Assembly (NCBI GenBank): GCA_937899295.1
Contig: CALBPO010000119.1
Coordinates: forward strand, 1-6,408
Source: an uncultured Opitutia bacterium
Lineage (GTDB): Bacteria; Verrucomicrobiota; Verrucomicrobiia; Opitutales; Coraliomargaritaceae
Direction: 5' to 3'
Length of the DNA: 6,408 nucleotides
Position 1 is the stretch's first letter, and every line of letters starts with the position of its first letter. Position numbers and translations under genes: made by a program. The notes beneath the pieces were generated by a model. It saw nothing but the letters and a program-made list of their open reading frames with translations, ran no database searches and was not told the origin of the DNA. Shown here piece by piece: positions 1 to 6,142 of this stretch.

Positions 1-685
1 CATCAGTGGGATAAAAGTTCACCCAATACGCTCGATGCCCTTTCCAGTCGACCATACTCAATAGCTCTATTTTGAGATCTGAATTAGGTTTGATGGAGAA
101 GGCTCGCTGTAAATCGTCGATCGCAGTGAAGCTCGAAAAGCTCCTCCGTGAAAGCAGTACTTGGCGTCGCATAGACTGGGCAGCCCCGAGAGTTCCGTAA
201 TCGAAGCTCTGGCCATCTATAATAAACCGCTTCCCGGCGTATACATCCAGCGGCAAGTGAATACTTAGACTTTTAGCACGATATCCTTCTGCTTCAAAAT
301 CGATGACTCCCCTTAATTTACGTGATTGAACTAAGGAAGTTTCAACTCGGTAATTCCCGCGCGCAGCTTTGATTCGAATAGGTTCATTGATCCGCAGCGC
401 AGATTCAGTTACTTGCTGTTTAATTTCCCAAGGCAAAAGATTGGAATGCACTGAGCCATCAGTTGCTTGAATGGAAAACTTAGCCCCCTCGATTAATACA
501 TCGTGGATTGAAACCAAGTAAATCGGAATGCCGTCTGGTTTTGCCTGGAAGTGCATATCCTCCCACTGAATGGATGCATTTTTGTGCATGCTGGGAGCAC
601 GCTCAGCCAGGCACGCTGATGTTAGTAATGCTAACAAACAGGCGCATGACACAAGGCATCGAGACAAAATGCTGAAGCGTAACAT
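1..685 (-). CDS. Secreted protein of unknown family, 5' part only (C-terminus beyond left edge)
   Basis: An open frame runs on the minus strand from an ATG at 685-683 to the left edge, giving 228 codons with no stop. The first 28 residues look like a signal peptide: Arg at 3 and 9, then a hydrophobic stretch around residues 11-27 ending in CLA before ERAP, a plausible signal peptidase I site. The cysteine in TSAC (residue 25) does not fit a good lipobox because position -3 is Thr. The rest alternates short hydrophobic and polar runs, suggesting a beta-sandwich, with aromatic patches near residues 41-46 and 213-225 (including YWVNFYP). I do not recognise the family. The neighbouring sulfatase cluster makes a carbohydrate-related role possible, but that is inference only. 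No Shine-Dalgarno sequence precedes the ATG. The gene is divergent from everything to its right. The long open frame, signal peptide and start beside an AT-rich gap support a real gene. Confidence 0.75.
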   Translation of the reverse strand, partial: MLRFSILSRCLVSCACLLALLTSACLAERAPSMHKNASIQWEDMHFQAKPDGIPIYLVSIHDVLIEGAKFSIQATDGSVHSNLLPWEIKQQVTESALRINEPIRIKAARGNYRVETSLVQSRKLRGVIDFEAEGYRAKSLSIHLPLDVYAGKRFIIDGQSFDYGTLGAAQSMRRQVLLSRRSFSSFTAIDDLQRAFSIKPNSDLKIELLSMVDWKGHRAYWVNFYPTD

Positions 686-732
686 ATTAAATAAAAATGG
701 GAGCCATCAAAGCTATATGTTATTAAAGCAGT

Positions 733-768
733 ATTATAGACATATAGCGTTCGTCAGATCGTATTATA
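733..768 (-). promoter_or_regulatory. Two candidate -10 boxes for the leftward secreted-protein gene
   Basis: On the minus strand, TATAAT is present exactly twice here, at 768-763 and 738-733. Both lie in the context GTATTATA(C/G)A on the + strand, 30 bp apart. They are 48-78 bp upstream of the ATG at 685, a suitable distance for a promoter with a short leader. Neither has a good -35 hexamer at 16-18 bp, so only the -10 matches are seen and promoter function is inferred. Confidence 0.3.
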
Positions 769-879
769 CATTCGCGACCCGACAATTGTTACACTATCAG
801 ATAAAAAATGCACGTTCTGACATAACCTTTGCGCATGTAGACACTGTTAAAAATACGAAATTTTGATAAGTTATGATCA

Positions 880-901
880 CATTAAATTTTATCATTTAAT
901 G
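880..901. repeat. Perfect 8-bp inverted repeat in the divergent intergenic region
   Basis: CATTAAAT at 880-887 and ATTTAATG at 894-901 are exact reverse complements separated by six bases. With a bulge, the pairing extends outwards to TTAT at 871-874 and ATAA near 904-907. It lies just upstream of the best rightward promoter candidate. It could be an operator for a dimeric regulator or a weak hairpin. The AT-rich background makes chance occurrence fairly likely. Confidence 0.35.
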
Positions 902-914
902 ATATAACTACTAA

Positions 915-941
915 TTGGATGACATAATTTACTGCTATAAT
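915..941 (+). promoter_or_regulatory. Candidate extended -10 promoter for the small ribbon-helix-helix-like gene
   Basis: TGCTATAAT at 933-941 is a perfect extended -10 element (TGnTATAAT). TTGGAT at 915-920 is a partial -35 with a short 15-bp spacer, which extended -10 promoters tolerate. A similar element, TGCTATTAT, lies at 963-971, 30 bp downstream. Transcription would start near 948 and give a leader of about 120 bases before the ATG at 1071. The assignment is inferred from consensus matching only. Confidence 0.4.
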
Positions 942-1070
942 AAGGTAATCAATGGCAGCATCTGCTATTATAAAATTTTAAGTTATAGTGCATAATAGTG
1001 TAAAAGTTCAAAATATCACGCGATAAGTCCAACCACAGCCGTTATCAAGAAGAGTATATTTAGAATAATC

Positions 1071-1268
1071 ATGTGCAAATCAAGTTGGGATAATAATGTA
1101 TCAGGAAATTATATAAATTTTCCAATAGATCTCAACGAAGGGTTGGCTTCTCAGTTATACAAATCAGCGCGTGATGCAGGGGCGCCACCAGAAGTTATAG
1201 CGGCAGCCATTCTAAGCTCGCATGTAGAAAATGGCTCTTTGGATGTATCCGATTTACGTGATTCGTAG
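1071..1268 (+). CDS. Small protein with ribbon-helix-helix (CopG/Arc-like) layout
   Basis: This 65-residue protein has the order of elements of a ribbon-helix-helix DNA-binding subunit: a short strand at residues 14-20 (YINFPID), helix A at about 22-36 (LxxxLxxxARDAG), a turn with PP at 39-40, and helix B at about 40-52 (EVIAAAILSSHV). Proteins of this fold dimerise through the strand, which inserts into the DNA major groove, and they often act as antitoxins or autoregulators. The ATG at 1071 is the only sensible start; a purine-rich AAGAAGAG lies about 20 bases upstream, too far for a normal ribosome binding site. No toxin gene follows, and a likely terminator overlaps the stop codon, so it appears to stand alone. 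It could instead be an orphan repressor of the divergent genes, or a chance ORF. The fold assignment is by eye. Confidence 0.5.
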   Translation: MCKSSWDNNVSGNYINFPIDLNEGLASQLYKSARDAGAPPEVIAAAILSSHVENGSLDVSDLRDS

Positions 1269-1289
1269 ATGCACGGATACACCCTTTTT
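1241..1289 (+). terminator. Probable intrinsic terminator overlapping the stop codon of the small gene
   Basis: TGTATCCG at 1244-1251 is an exact reverse complement of CGGATACA at 1274-1281. GG at 1241-1242 can pair with CC at 1282-1283 if A1243 is bulged out. The 22-base loop contains a smaller TACG/CGTA hairpin. CCC followed by five T (1285-1289) comes directly after the stem. The stop codon at 1266-1268 sits in the loop. The loop is longer than usual, which lowers certainty. Confidence 0.55.
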
Positions 1290-1362
1290 CAATCAGCTCT
1301 AAATTAGGCGCGCGTTAGTCAGATTTATTTTAGTCTCTGCAATGACTGAAAACAGGCGTAGC

Positions 1363-1391
1363 TTTCACTGTTGATCTGCTATAAATATACT
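1363..1391 (+). promoter_or_regulatory. Weak candidate promoter of the sulfatase cluster
   Basis: The 180-bp gap after the terminator holds TATACT at 1386-1391 overlapping an AT-rich TATAAATATA stretch. The hexamer 17 bp upstream, TTTCAC (1363-1368), is a poor -35. Transcription would start near 1398, about 70 bases before the ATG at 1470. Some promoter is expected here because the upstream gene appears to be terminated and the downstream genes are closely packed. The exact hexamers are uncertain. Confidence 0.25.
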
Positions 1392-1469
1392 GCTTAAGTA
1401 ACATATTACGCAGTCTGAAGCACGCAGCATTCGCGAAACAGTATAAAGTAAGGCTAGATTAGTTAAAGA

Positions 1470-2249
1470 ATGCACACTTCATTTGACCTCTACCCTAGCT
1501 ACTTTCGCCGCTTCCCTAAATCAGTGGACGGCAATCAATCTCTGCGTTTGCGCTTCGATATACATGCGATGCGCAACTACGCGTTTTACAACGAAGGAGC
1601 TAAACGCACTGGCCCCTTTCCGCAAGTAAGGCACGAGGGATCGCTTGAGATAAAGTGTAAAACTACCCCTACTCGAAGCAAATACATGGATGTGCATCAC
1701 TCGCGTGAATGGTCAACATGGACTGGCCAGGCACCTTCTTCTAAGCAAGATATTATCGCCAAAATTAACTATACTGATGATGCAACGGGGACATTACAAA
1801 ATTGGGAGATGAGCTACAGCTCCACGCCAATACTTCCAGTTAAATCATACAAATACAACGGGCTTGGACCTATGCTTAAACATGGTCGTATCAAACAAGG
1901 TATGATTGAACTCACTGCTAGCCGTGAAGGAGTATCAAACATACAACTCAATACAAGGTATCCGGTCACCACTTTATATACTCTCATCGAGCGTTTTCAG
2001 AGTGGCAATGCAGCAGCCACTACAGTCGACTATCTTGATGATTTGACAATGCTTCGCCCGGGATTGGCGATCACTGCCTTGCCCGATGATACAATCGAGA
2101 TCGAGGGGGTTCCAACTAAGTTACATGGGTATGCACTCGTAGGACCCGCAATATTGCCACTCTTCATTTGGATGGATGAACGTTCAAACGTAATCGCAGT
2201 GATCGGTCGTAATGTCGCTTACACCTTAATCGAAGCAGAAAACGTATAA
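1470..2249 (+). CDS. Conserved-looking protein of unknown function, first gene of the sulfatase cluster
   Basis: The protein has 259 residues and no signal peptide or membrane segment. The start is well constrained: an in-frame TAA lies at 1464-1466, only one codon before the ATG, so no longer N-terminus is possible. It is probably cytoplasmic unless the true start has been lost. The C-terminal third (about residues 190-256) runs YLDDLTMLRPG, IEIEGVPTKLHGYAL, PLFIWMDERSNVIAVI and ends in AYTLIE. This strand-rich pattern, ending in a tryptophan-Met-Asp element, recalls uncharacterised beta-structured proteins (DUF3108- or DUF6134-like) common in Planctomycetota and Verrucomicrobiota; that resemblance is from memory and tentative. 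I cannot point to catalytic residues. It ends 13 bp before the Tat sulfatase gene, so the two are almost certainly co-transcribed. No Shine-Dalgarno sequence is present. Function is unknown; a role in glycan processing or sulfatase handling would be a guess from context. Confidence 0.8.
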   Translation: MHTSFDLYPSYFRRFPKSVDGNQSLRLRFDIHAMRNYAFYNEGAKRTGPFPQVRHEGSLEIKCKTTPTRSKYMDVHHSREWSTWTGQAPSSKQDIIAKINYTDDATGTLQNWEMSYSSTPILPVKSYKYNGLGPMLKHGRIKQGMIELTASREGVSNIQLNTRYPVTTLYTLIERFQSGNAAATTVDYLDDLTMLRPGLAITALPDDTIEIEGVPTKLHGYALVGPAILPLFIWMDERSNVIAVIGRNVAYTLIEAENV

Positions 2250-2262
2250 TCGCGATTTATTC

Positions 2263-3657
2263 ATGTCATATACTAAAGAAACCAGTCGCTTCACCCGACG
2301 TCAGTTTATAAAAGCGAGTAGTGCATTGTCTTTATCAGCTTTTTTTACAGAATCACAAGCAGCTCCCAATGCAGGGCTAAACCGTGCAAGTCCAGATTGT
2401 CGTCCGAATCTGTTGTTTCTTAATTTAGATCAACTCAGCCATATGGCCCTCAGTTGCCATGGTAATCCACATGTCAACACGCCCAACATTGATCGTCTGG
2501 CAAAGCGAAGCGTCGACTTTTCTAGAAGTTACACACCCGACCCAATCTGTTGCCCTGCGCGCGCGAGTTGGGCGACTGGTCGCTATCCAAGCGAGACAAA
2601 TGTTGTAATTAACAATCGGCCACTGCGTAGTAATCTGCCTGATTATGGTCAATGGCTAGGTAAAAACGGCTATCAAACCGTTCACATCGGCAAATGGCAT
2701 GTCCCTGGTCGCCCTCTGCATAATTCGTTTCAGCTCGTACCACACAATTCCCACCCACAAGGCGAATATAGTGACAACCTTGTTGCGCTCTCCTTCGAAA
2801 CCTTTCTCGCAAATAGAGATACCGCCCGTCCCTTCTTTGCCCAGGTAGGACTCATGAATCCTCATGACTGTGGCAATGCCCCTCGTACTTCCAAGCACCC
2901 ATTCCCTTTTCCACACTTAAAAGATCAGCTACCACCATTTCCGCCAAACTTTGATTTTGATCGACGTGAACCTGAGCAAATCAAGCAGATGCATAAGGGC
3001 TTGATGAAGTTCACTGAAGAATGGACAGAAGAAAACTGGGGGCATCAAGCATGGCTCTACTATCGAATGGTTGAAATGGTTGATGTCAATGTGGGCTACA
3101 TCCTTGACACACTAGAACGTTCGCCTGAGCACGAGAACACACTGATTATTTTTAGCTCTGATCACGGCGATGCCAATGGGCATCATCGTATGCTCTTTAA
3201 AGATAACTTCTATGAAACTTCTTCTCGTGTCCCAACTATGGTATGCTTCCCAGGGAAAGTTCCTGCCGGTCTGCTAGACGATACTCACCTCGTCTCTGGC
3301 CTAGACTTCTTTCCAACTCTTTGCGATTATGCAGAAGTTGACCCACCCAAAGACCTAAAGGGCATGAGCTTACGTCCTTTACTGGAAAATAGAAGCACAT
3401 CATGGCGAAACTATTTACATGCTCAAAGTAAGGCCACGGGACGGATGGTTGTTGATGACCAGTATAAGTTCATCCGCTACTATGGTTCAGAGACTATCCA
3501 GCTTTTTGATCTAAAAAATGATCCATGGGAGACCACCAATTTGGCATACAGCAATAGCCATCAAGGCGACTGTAATCGGATGACTGCTGAGATCGACCGC
3601 ATGGAACAGACACTCGACAACGTCGATTTACCAGATGCGCTGATGCGCCGGACGTGA
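2263..3657 (+). CDS. Type I sulfatase with Tat signal
   Basis: The 464-residue protein is a formylglycine-dependent sulfatase (alkaline-phosphatase superfamily) that hydrolyses sulfate esters. Residues 9-36 are a Tat signal with the twin-arginine motif TRRQFIK at 11-17, a hydrophobic stretch and a likely cut near SQAA (31-34), so the enzyme should be exported folded. The formylglycine motif is C96-C97-P-A-R100, followed by TG at 105-106; C96 is the residue expected to be converted. Other expected ligands are D56 in LNLDQ, K144 and H146 in HIGKWH, H201 in NPHD, D300 and H301 in SSDHGD, and K313 in MLFKDN. The DQ pair near residue 56, the LSCHGNPHVNTPNIDRL stretch and the SDHGD signature resemble choline-sulfatase- or iduronate-sulfatase-like branches rather than classical arylsulfatase A, but the substrate cannot be assigned. 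Length is normal and no domain is missing. It lies between the 259-residue protein and the AraC-type regulator. No ribosome binding site is visible. Confidence 0.95.
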   Translation: MSYTKETSRFTRRQFIKASSALSLSAFFTESQAAPNAGLNRASPDCRPNLLFLNLDQLSHMALSCHGNPHVNTPNIDRLAKRSVDFSRSYTPDPICCPARASWATGRYPSETNVVINNRPLRSNLPDYGQWLGKNGYQTVHIGKWHVPGRPLHNSFQLVPHNSHPQGEYSDNLVALSFETFLANRDTARPFFAQVGLMNPHDCGNAPRTSKHPFPFPHLKDQLPPFPPNFDFDRREPEQIKQMHKGLMKFTEEWTEENWGHQAWLYYRMVEMVDVNVGYILDTLERSPEHENTLIIFSSDHGDANGHHRMLFKDNFYETSSRVPTMVCFPGKVPAGLLDDTHLVSGLDFFPTLCDYAEVDPPKDLKGMSLRPLLENRSTSWRNYLHAQSKATGRMVVDDQYKFIRYYGSETIQLFDLKNDPWETTNLAYSNSHQGDCNRMTAEIDRMEQTLDNVDLPDALMRRT

Positions 3658-3665
3658 ACCATTTG

Positions 3666-3676
3666 TTCCTAAGGAA
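3666..3676. repeat. 11-bp inverted repeat before the AraC-type gene
   Basis: TTCCT-A-AGGAA is a near-perfect dyad with 5-bp arms, lying 25 bp upstream of the regulator's ATG. It could be an operator for autoregulation. AraC proteins more often bind direct repeats, and a dyad this short can arise by chance, so support is weak. Its AAGGAA arm resembles a ribosome binding site but is too far from the ATG. Confidence 0.2.
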
Positions 3677-3701
3677 ACTGTCCACCTAAGCATAAGAAAT
3701 C

Positions 3702-4604
3702 ATGCCCATCGACCTACCAGAAGGCATCTACTCAGGTTTCAGTATTTATGGCGACGAAGTCATGGTTCCAGCGGTCAACTCCATTGGCGAACACTGGTCG
3801 TCTCCACGCTTGAAACCAGTTTCAAAAAAACTACAAAACTGGACCTGCCTACTCCAACTAGAAGGCGAATGTAATTTTCGTATTAATGGTAAGAACGAGC
3901 GATTGTGTAATGGAAATCTTCTCTTCCTATCCAATGGCAATATGATGGAGCGACTTGATCAAAAGTTTTCCTACAACCATACACTATGGATTGGCTTTTC
4001 GATGCACCAGGCACTTAAGGATGCGCCAAGCTTGCTTGAAGCTTGGAAGAATTTCAGCTATGTAAACACACGTTTCCTGCCAAAGCATAAGTCTTTGTTA
4101 AAAACAATCGTGAACGAGCATGCGTCCCCGGGTCCTTTTAGCGAAGAAATTTCACGCATGGCATTTCAGGCCTTAGTCTATTCCTTGCAGGAATTTGTGA
4201 ATGATGTGGAAGTCGAGTCTAACATTCCGTCCGAACTGACACAAAATCCTACCGTGCTATTGGCGACGGATCTATTTGAAAGGGAATACGGTGAGCACTG
4301 GGATTTAAAAAAACTGTCGGATCGACTGGCAGTTTCGGAAAGTAAGCTCACAAAGGCTTTTCGTGTGGCAACCGGCGAAAGCCCAATGGCCAGCTTATGG
4401 AAAATCCGACTTATTAAGGGATATGAATTACTGCTTGGTTCCTCTATGAATGTGACGCAAATTGCCTTAATGGTTGGTTTTCAAAGTAGCCAAAGTTTTG
4501 CTACTGCATTTAAGCGCTCCTTTAAATCGACTCCACGCGATGTTAAAAATGGCACTGTTAATCCAGTCGAACCACTTAAGTTGCTGCATAAGAAGAAGCA
4601 ATAG
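3702..4604 (+). CDS. AraC/XylS-family transcriptional regulator
   Basis: This 300-residue protein has the two-domain plan of AraC regulators. Residues about 10-100 form an N-terminal part consistent with a cupin-like sensor domain (CLLQLEGECNFRINGKNERL, then GNLLFLSNGN). The C-terminal double helix-turn-helix spans about 185-283: the first unit is DLKKLSDRLAVSESKLTKAFR at 201-221 and the second NVTQIALMVGFQSSQSFATAFKRSF at 250-274, followed by STPRD, a variant of the usual family ending. In this family the sensor domain usually binds a sugar or related ligand, which alters DNA binding. Lying between two sulfatase genes on the same strand, it is probably the local activator of the cluster; the ligand is unknown. 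It starts 44 bp after the sulfatase stop, without a Shine-Dalgarno sequence at normal distance. The last residues (LLHKKKQ) form a basic tail. Confidence 0.93.
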   Translation: MPIDLPEGIYSGFSIYGDEVMVPAVNSIGEHWSSPRLKPVSKKLQNWTCLLQLEGECNFRINGKNERLCNGNLLFLSNGNMMERLDQKFSYNHTLWIGFSMHQALKDAPSLLEAWKNFSYVNTRFLPKHKSLLKTIVNEHASPGPFSEEISRMAFQALVYSLQEFVNDVEVESNIPSELTQNPTVLLATDLFEREYGEHWDLKKLSDRLAVSESKLTKAFRVATGESPMASLWKIRLIKGYELLLGSSMNVTQIALMVGFQSSQSFATAFKRSFKSTPRDVKNGTVNPVEPLKLLHKKKQ

Positions 4605-4634
4605 ATGCCCGTTTGCTTGAATCACTTTCTTACT

Positions 4635-4644
4635 AATGATCATT
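4635..4644. repeat. 10-bp palindrome in the gap before the second sulfatase gene
   Basis: AATGATCATT is a perfect palindrome in the 106-bp gap between the AraC-type gene and the second sulfatase gene, the widest gap within the cluster. It might be a regulator site, since the gap is large enough for a separate promoter. About six such palindromes are expected by chance in a window of this size, so this is only a candidate. Confidence 0.2.
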
Positions 4645-4710
4645 CCTTAGATTTCCCACACCTCCCGAGTGCTGAAATCCCTCATTCTTTAATTATTCAT
4701 CAGCTATACT

Positions 4711-6096
4711 ATGACTCATCATTACCTAGTCTACATTGCAGCAGGTCTACTTACTTGCAGCCTCCTCGCAAAAACTCCAAATCTAATTATCATTCTAACC
4801 GATGACCAAGGTTACAATGACGTTGGCTTCAACGGTTGTAGCGACATTCCTACCCCGCACTTAGATCAACTCGCTGCTAACGGTGTTAGATTTACGGATG
4901 GCTATGTCTCCTACCCAGTGTGTGGACCCAGTCGAGCAGGCTTACTGACGGGTCGCTATCAAGATCGCTTTGGATTTACTACAAACCCAACCATCGATCC
5001 CGGTAATCCAGATGCAGGTCTTCCAAAGTCCGAAGAAAACATTGCGGAAGTACTCAATAAAGCAAATTACTCCAGCGCCATCATCGGGAAATGGCACATG
5101 GGAAGCCATACAAGCAATCACCCGCTAAACCGTGGTTTTGAGTATTTCTACGGATTCCTTTCCGGTGGGCATAGTTACTTCCCTAGAAACTATAAGCTGA
5201 ACGATCTTACCGAGGTCACACGCTCTTGGGAGTGGTATAACACACGACTATTAGAAAACTTTGACCGTATTGATGTGCAGGAAGACTACCTTACCGATGT
5301 CCTTACAGATGCGGCCACCGGGTTTATTGAAAAGAAGGTAAAGGCGAATCAGCATTTCATGCTCTACCTCGCCTATAACGCTCCTCACGCACCACTACAA
5401 GCCACCGAGAAATACCTATCACGATTCCCTGACATCGCCGACGAAAAACGCCGTACTTATGCTGCCATGGTTAGCTGTGTTGATGATGGCGTCGGTCGTG
5501 TCATGGAGAGTCTCCGCCGTAACCATATTGAGGATGATACCATCGTTGTATTTCTTTCCGATAATGGCGGTGCGATCACTAAAAATGCCTCTGACAACGG
5601 CGCTCTGCGAGGAGCCAAGTCAGATCTCTTTGAGGGTGGCATTCGCGTGCCATTCGCAATGCAGTGGAAAGGTACAATCCCTGCAGGACAGGTCTACTCC
5701 CACCCAGTCATCTCACTCGACATTATGGGTACGATCACCGCTCTGGCTGGGGTCAAAATCGCAGAAGATCGTCCTTTGGATGGCGTTAACTTGCTCCCCT
5801 ATCTCACGGGTAAAAATAACGAAGCACCCCACGACCAACTTTTCTGGCGTAAATGGGAGCAGCAAGGCATGTGTATTCGCGATGGGGACATAAAGCTCGT
5901 AGCCAACACACAAAAACACAAAAATTGGCATCAACTATACAATATCGAAAATGACCTCAGCGAGACCAAAAACCTACGCAAACAAAACCCAGAGAAGAGT
6001 AAAGAACTCCTCAAATCATGGGAGGCTTGGAATGATCAACTACAAGACCGTACCTTCCCAACACTGATGGCTGATAAATGGTGGGAGCGTCTATAG
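4711..6096 (+). CDS. Type I sulfatase (arylsulfatase A-like) with Sec signal peptide
   Basis: This 461-residue sulfatase hydrolyses sulfate esters using a formylglycine nucleophile. Residues 1-20 (hydrophobic core VYIAAGLLTCSLLA) form a Sec-type signal peptide with a likely cut before KTPN, so it should act in the periplasm or outside. The catalytic set is complete by eye: metal ligands D31-D32 in ILTDDQGY, formylglycine motif C71-G-P-S-R75 followed by LLTGR, K127 and H129 in IIGKWH, H226 in NAPHAP, D284-N285 in LSDNGG, and K303 in RGAKSDLFEGG. The TDDQGYNDVG start and RGAKSDLFEGGIRVP block match arylsulfatase-A-type enzymes, including many that act on marine algal glycans; the actual substrate is not readable. 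Length is normal. The ATG at 4711 directly follows TATACT, and no Shine-Dalgarno sequence precedes it. It belongs to a different sulfatase branch from the upstream Tat enzyme, so the two probably remove sulfate from different positions. Confidence 0.95.
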   Translation: MTHHYLVYIAAGLLTCSLLAKTPNLIIILTDDQGYNDVGFNGCSDIPTPHLDQLAANGVRFTDGYVSYPVCGPSRAGLLTGRYQDRFGFTTNPTIDPGNPDAGLPKSEENIAEVLNKANYSSAIIGKWHMGSHTSNHPLNRGFEYFYGFLSGGHSYFPRNYKLNDLTEVTRSWEWYNTRLLENFDRIDVQEDYLTDVLTDAATGFIEKKVKANQHFMLYLAYNAPHAPLQATEKYLSRFPDIADEKRRTYAAMVSCVDDGVGRVMESLRRNHIEDDTIVVFLSDNGGAITKNASDNGALRGAKSDLFEGGIRVPFAMQWKGTIPAGQVYSHPVISLDIMGTITALAGVKIAEDRPLDGVNLLPYLTGKNNEAPHDQLFWRKWEQQGMCIRDGDIKLVANTQKHKNWHQLYNIENDLSETKNLRKQNPEKSKELLKSWEAWNDQLQDRTFPTLMADKWWERL

Positions 6097-6142
6097 GTGT
6101 TTCGAACCTGACCAAGCCATCACTTCTAACAAATACGCCAAG

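Larger units (their letters stand above)
686..1070. other. AT-rich divergent intergenic region
   Basis: These 385 bp separate the leftward secreted-protein gene from the rightward small ORF. No coding frame is convincing here. Between 841 and 1020 I count 43 G or C in 180 bases (about 24%), well below the flanking genes. It holds -10-like hexamers facing both ways, an 8-bp perfect inverted repeat at 880-901, a 10-bp palindrome at 971-980 and a short GCAG/CTGC hairpin at 952-968. It most likely carries the promoters of both flanking genes. An unannotated small RNA cannot be excluded, but nothing identifies one. Confidence 0.6.

Noticed and set aside
570..866. Rightward 98-codon open frame
   Set aside because: It overlaps the signal-peptide end of the leftward gene on the opposite strand and then runs through AT-rich intergenic DNA. 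Its protein has no recognisable pattern, whereas the leftward frame has a signal peptide and is open across the whole 685 bases.
2545..2565. Damaged formylglycine motif in the Tat sulfatase because of the double cysteine
   Set aside because: C-C-P-A-R still satisfies C-x-P-x-R with the first cysteine as the modified residue, and a second cysteine at this position is common in this sulfatase type.
96..2600. Mobile element, CRISPR array, tRNA or rRNA
   Set aside because: I saw no transposase or integrase frame, no regularly spaced repeats, no terminal inverted repeats and no tRNA-like cloverleaf in this stretch; the same holds for the rest of the window.
2425..2916. Three overlapping leftward frames opposite the Tat sulfatase
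   Set aside because: All are antisense to a well-supported sulfatase and carry no domain pattern.
4605..4805. 66-codon frame starting directly after the AraC-type stop codon
   Set aside because: The second half overlaps the start of the second sulfatase in another frame, and the product is a His/Ser-rich sequence of low quality. The abutting stop and ATG look like chance.
5459..5893. 144-codon frame within the second sulfatase
   Set aside because: It lies fully inside a sulfatase whose catalytic residues are all in the other frame, so it is a shadow frame.
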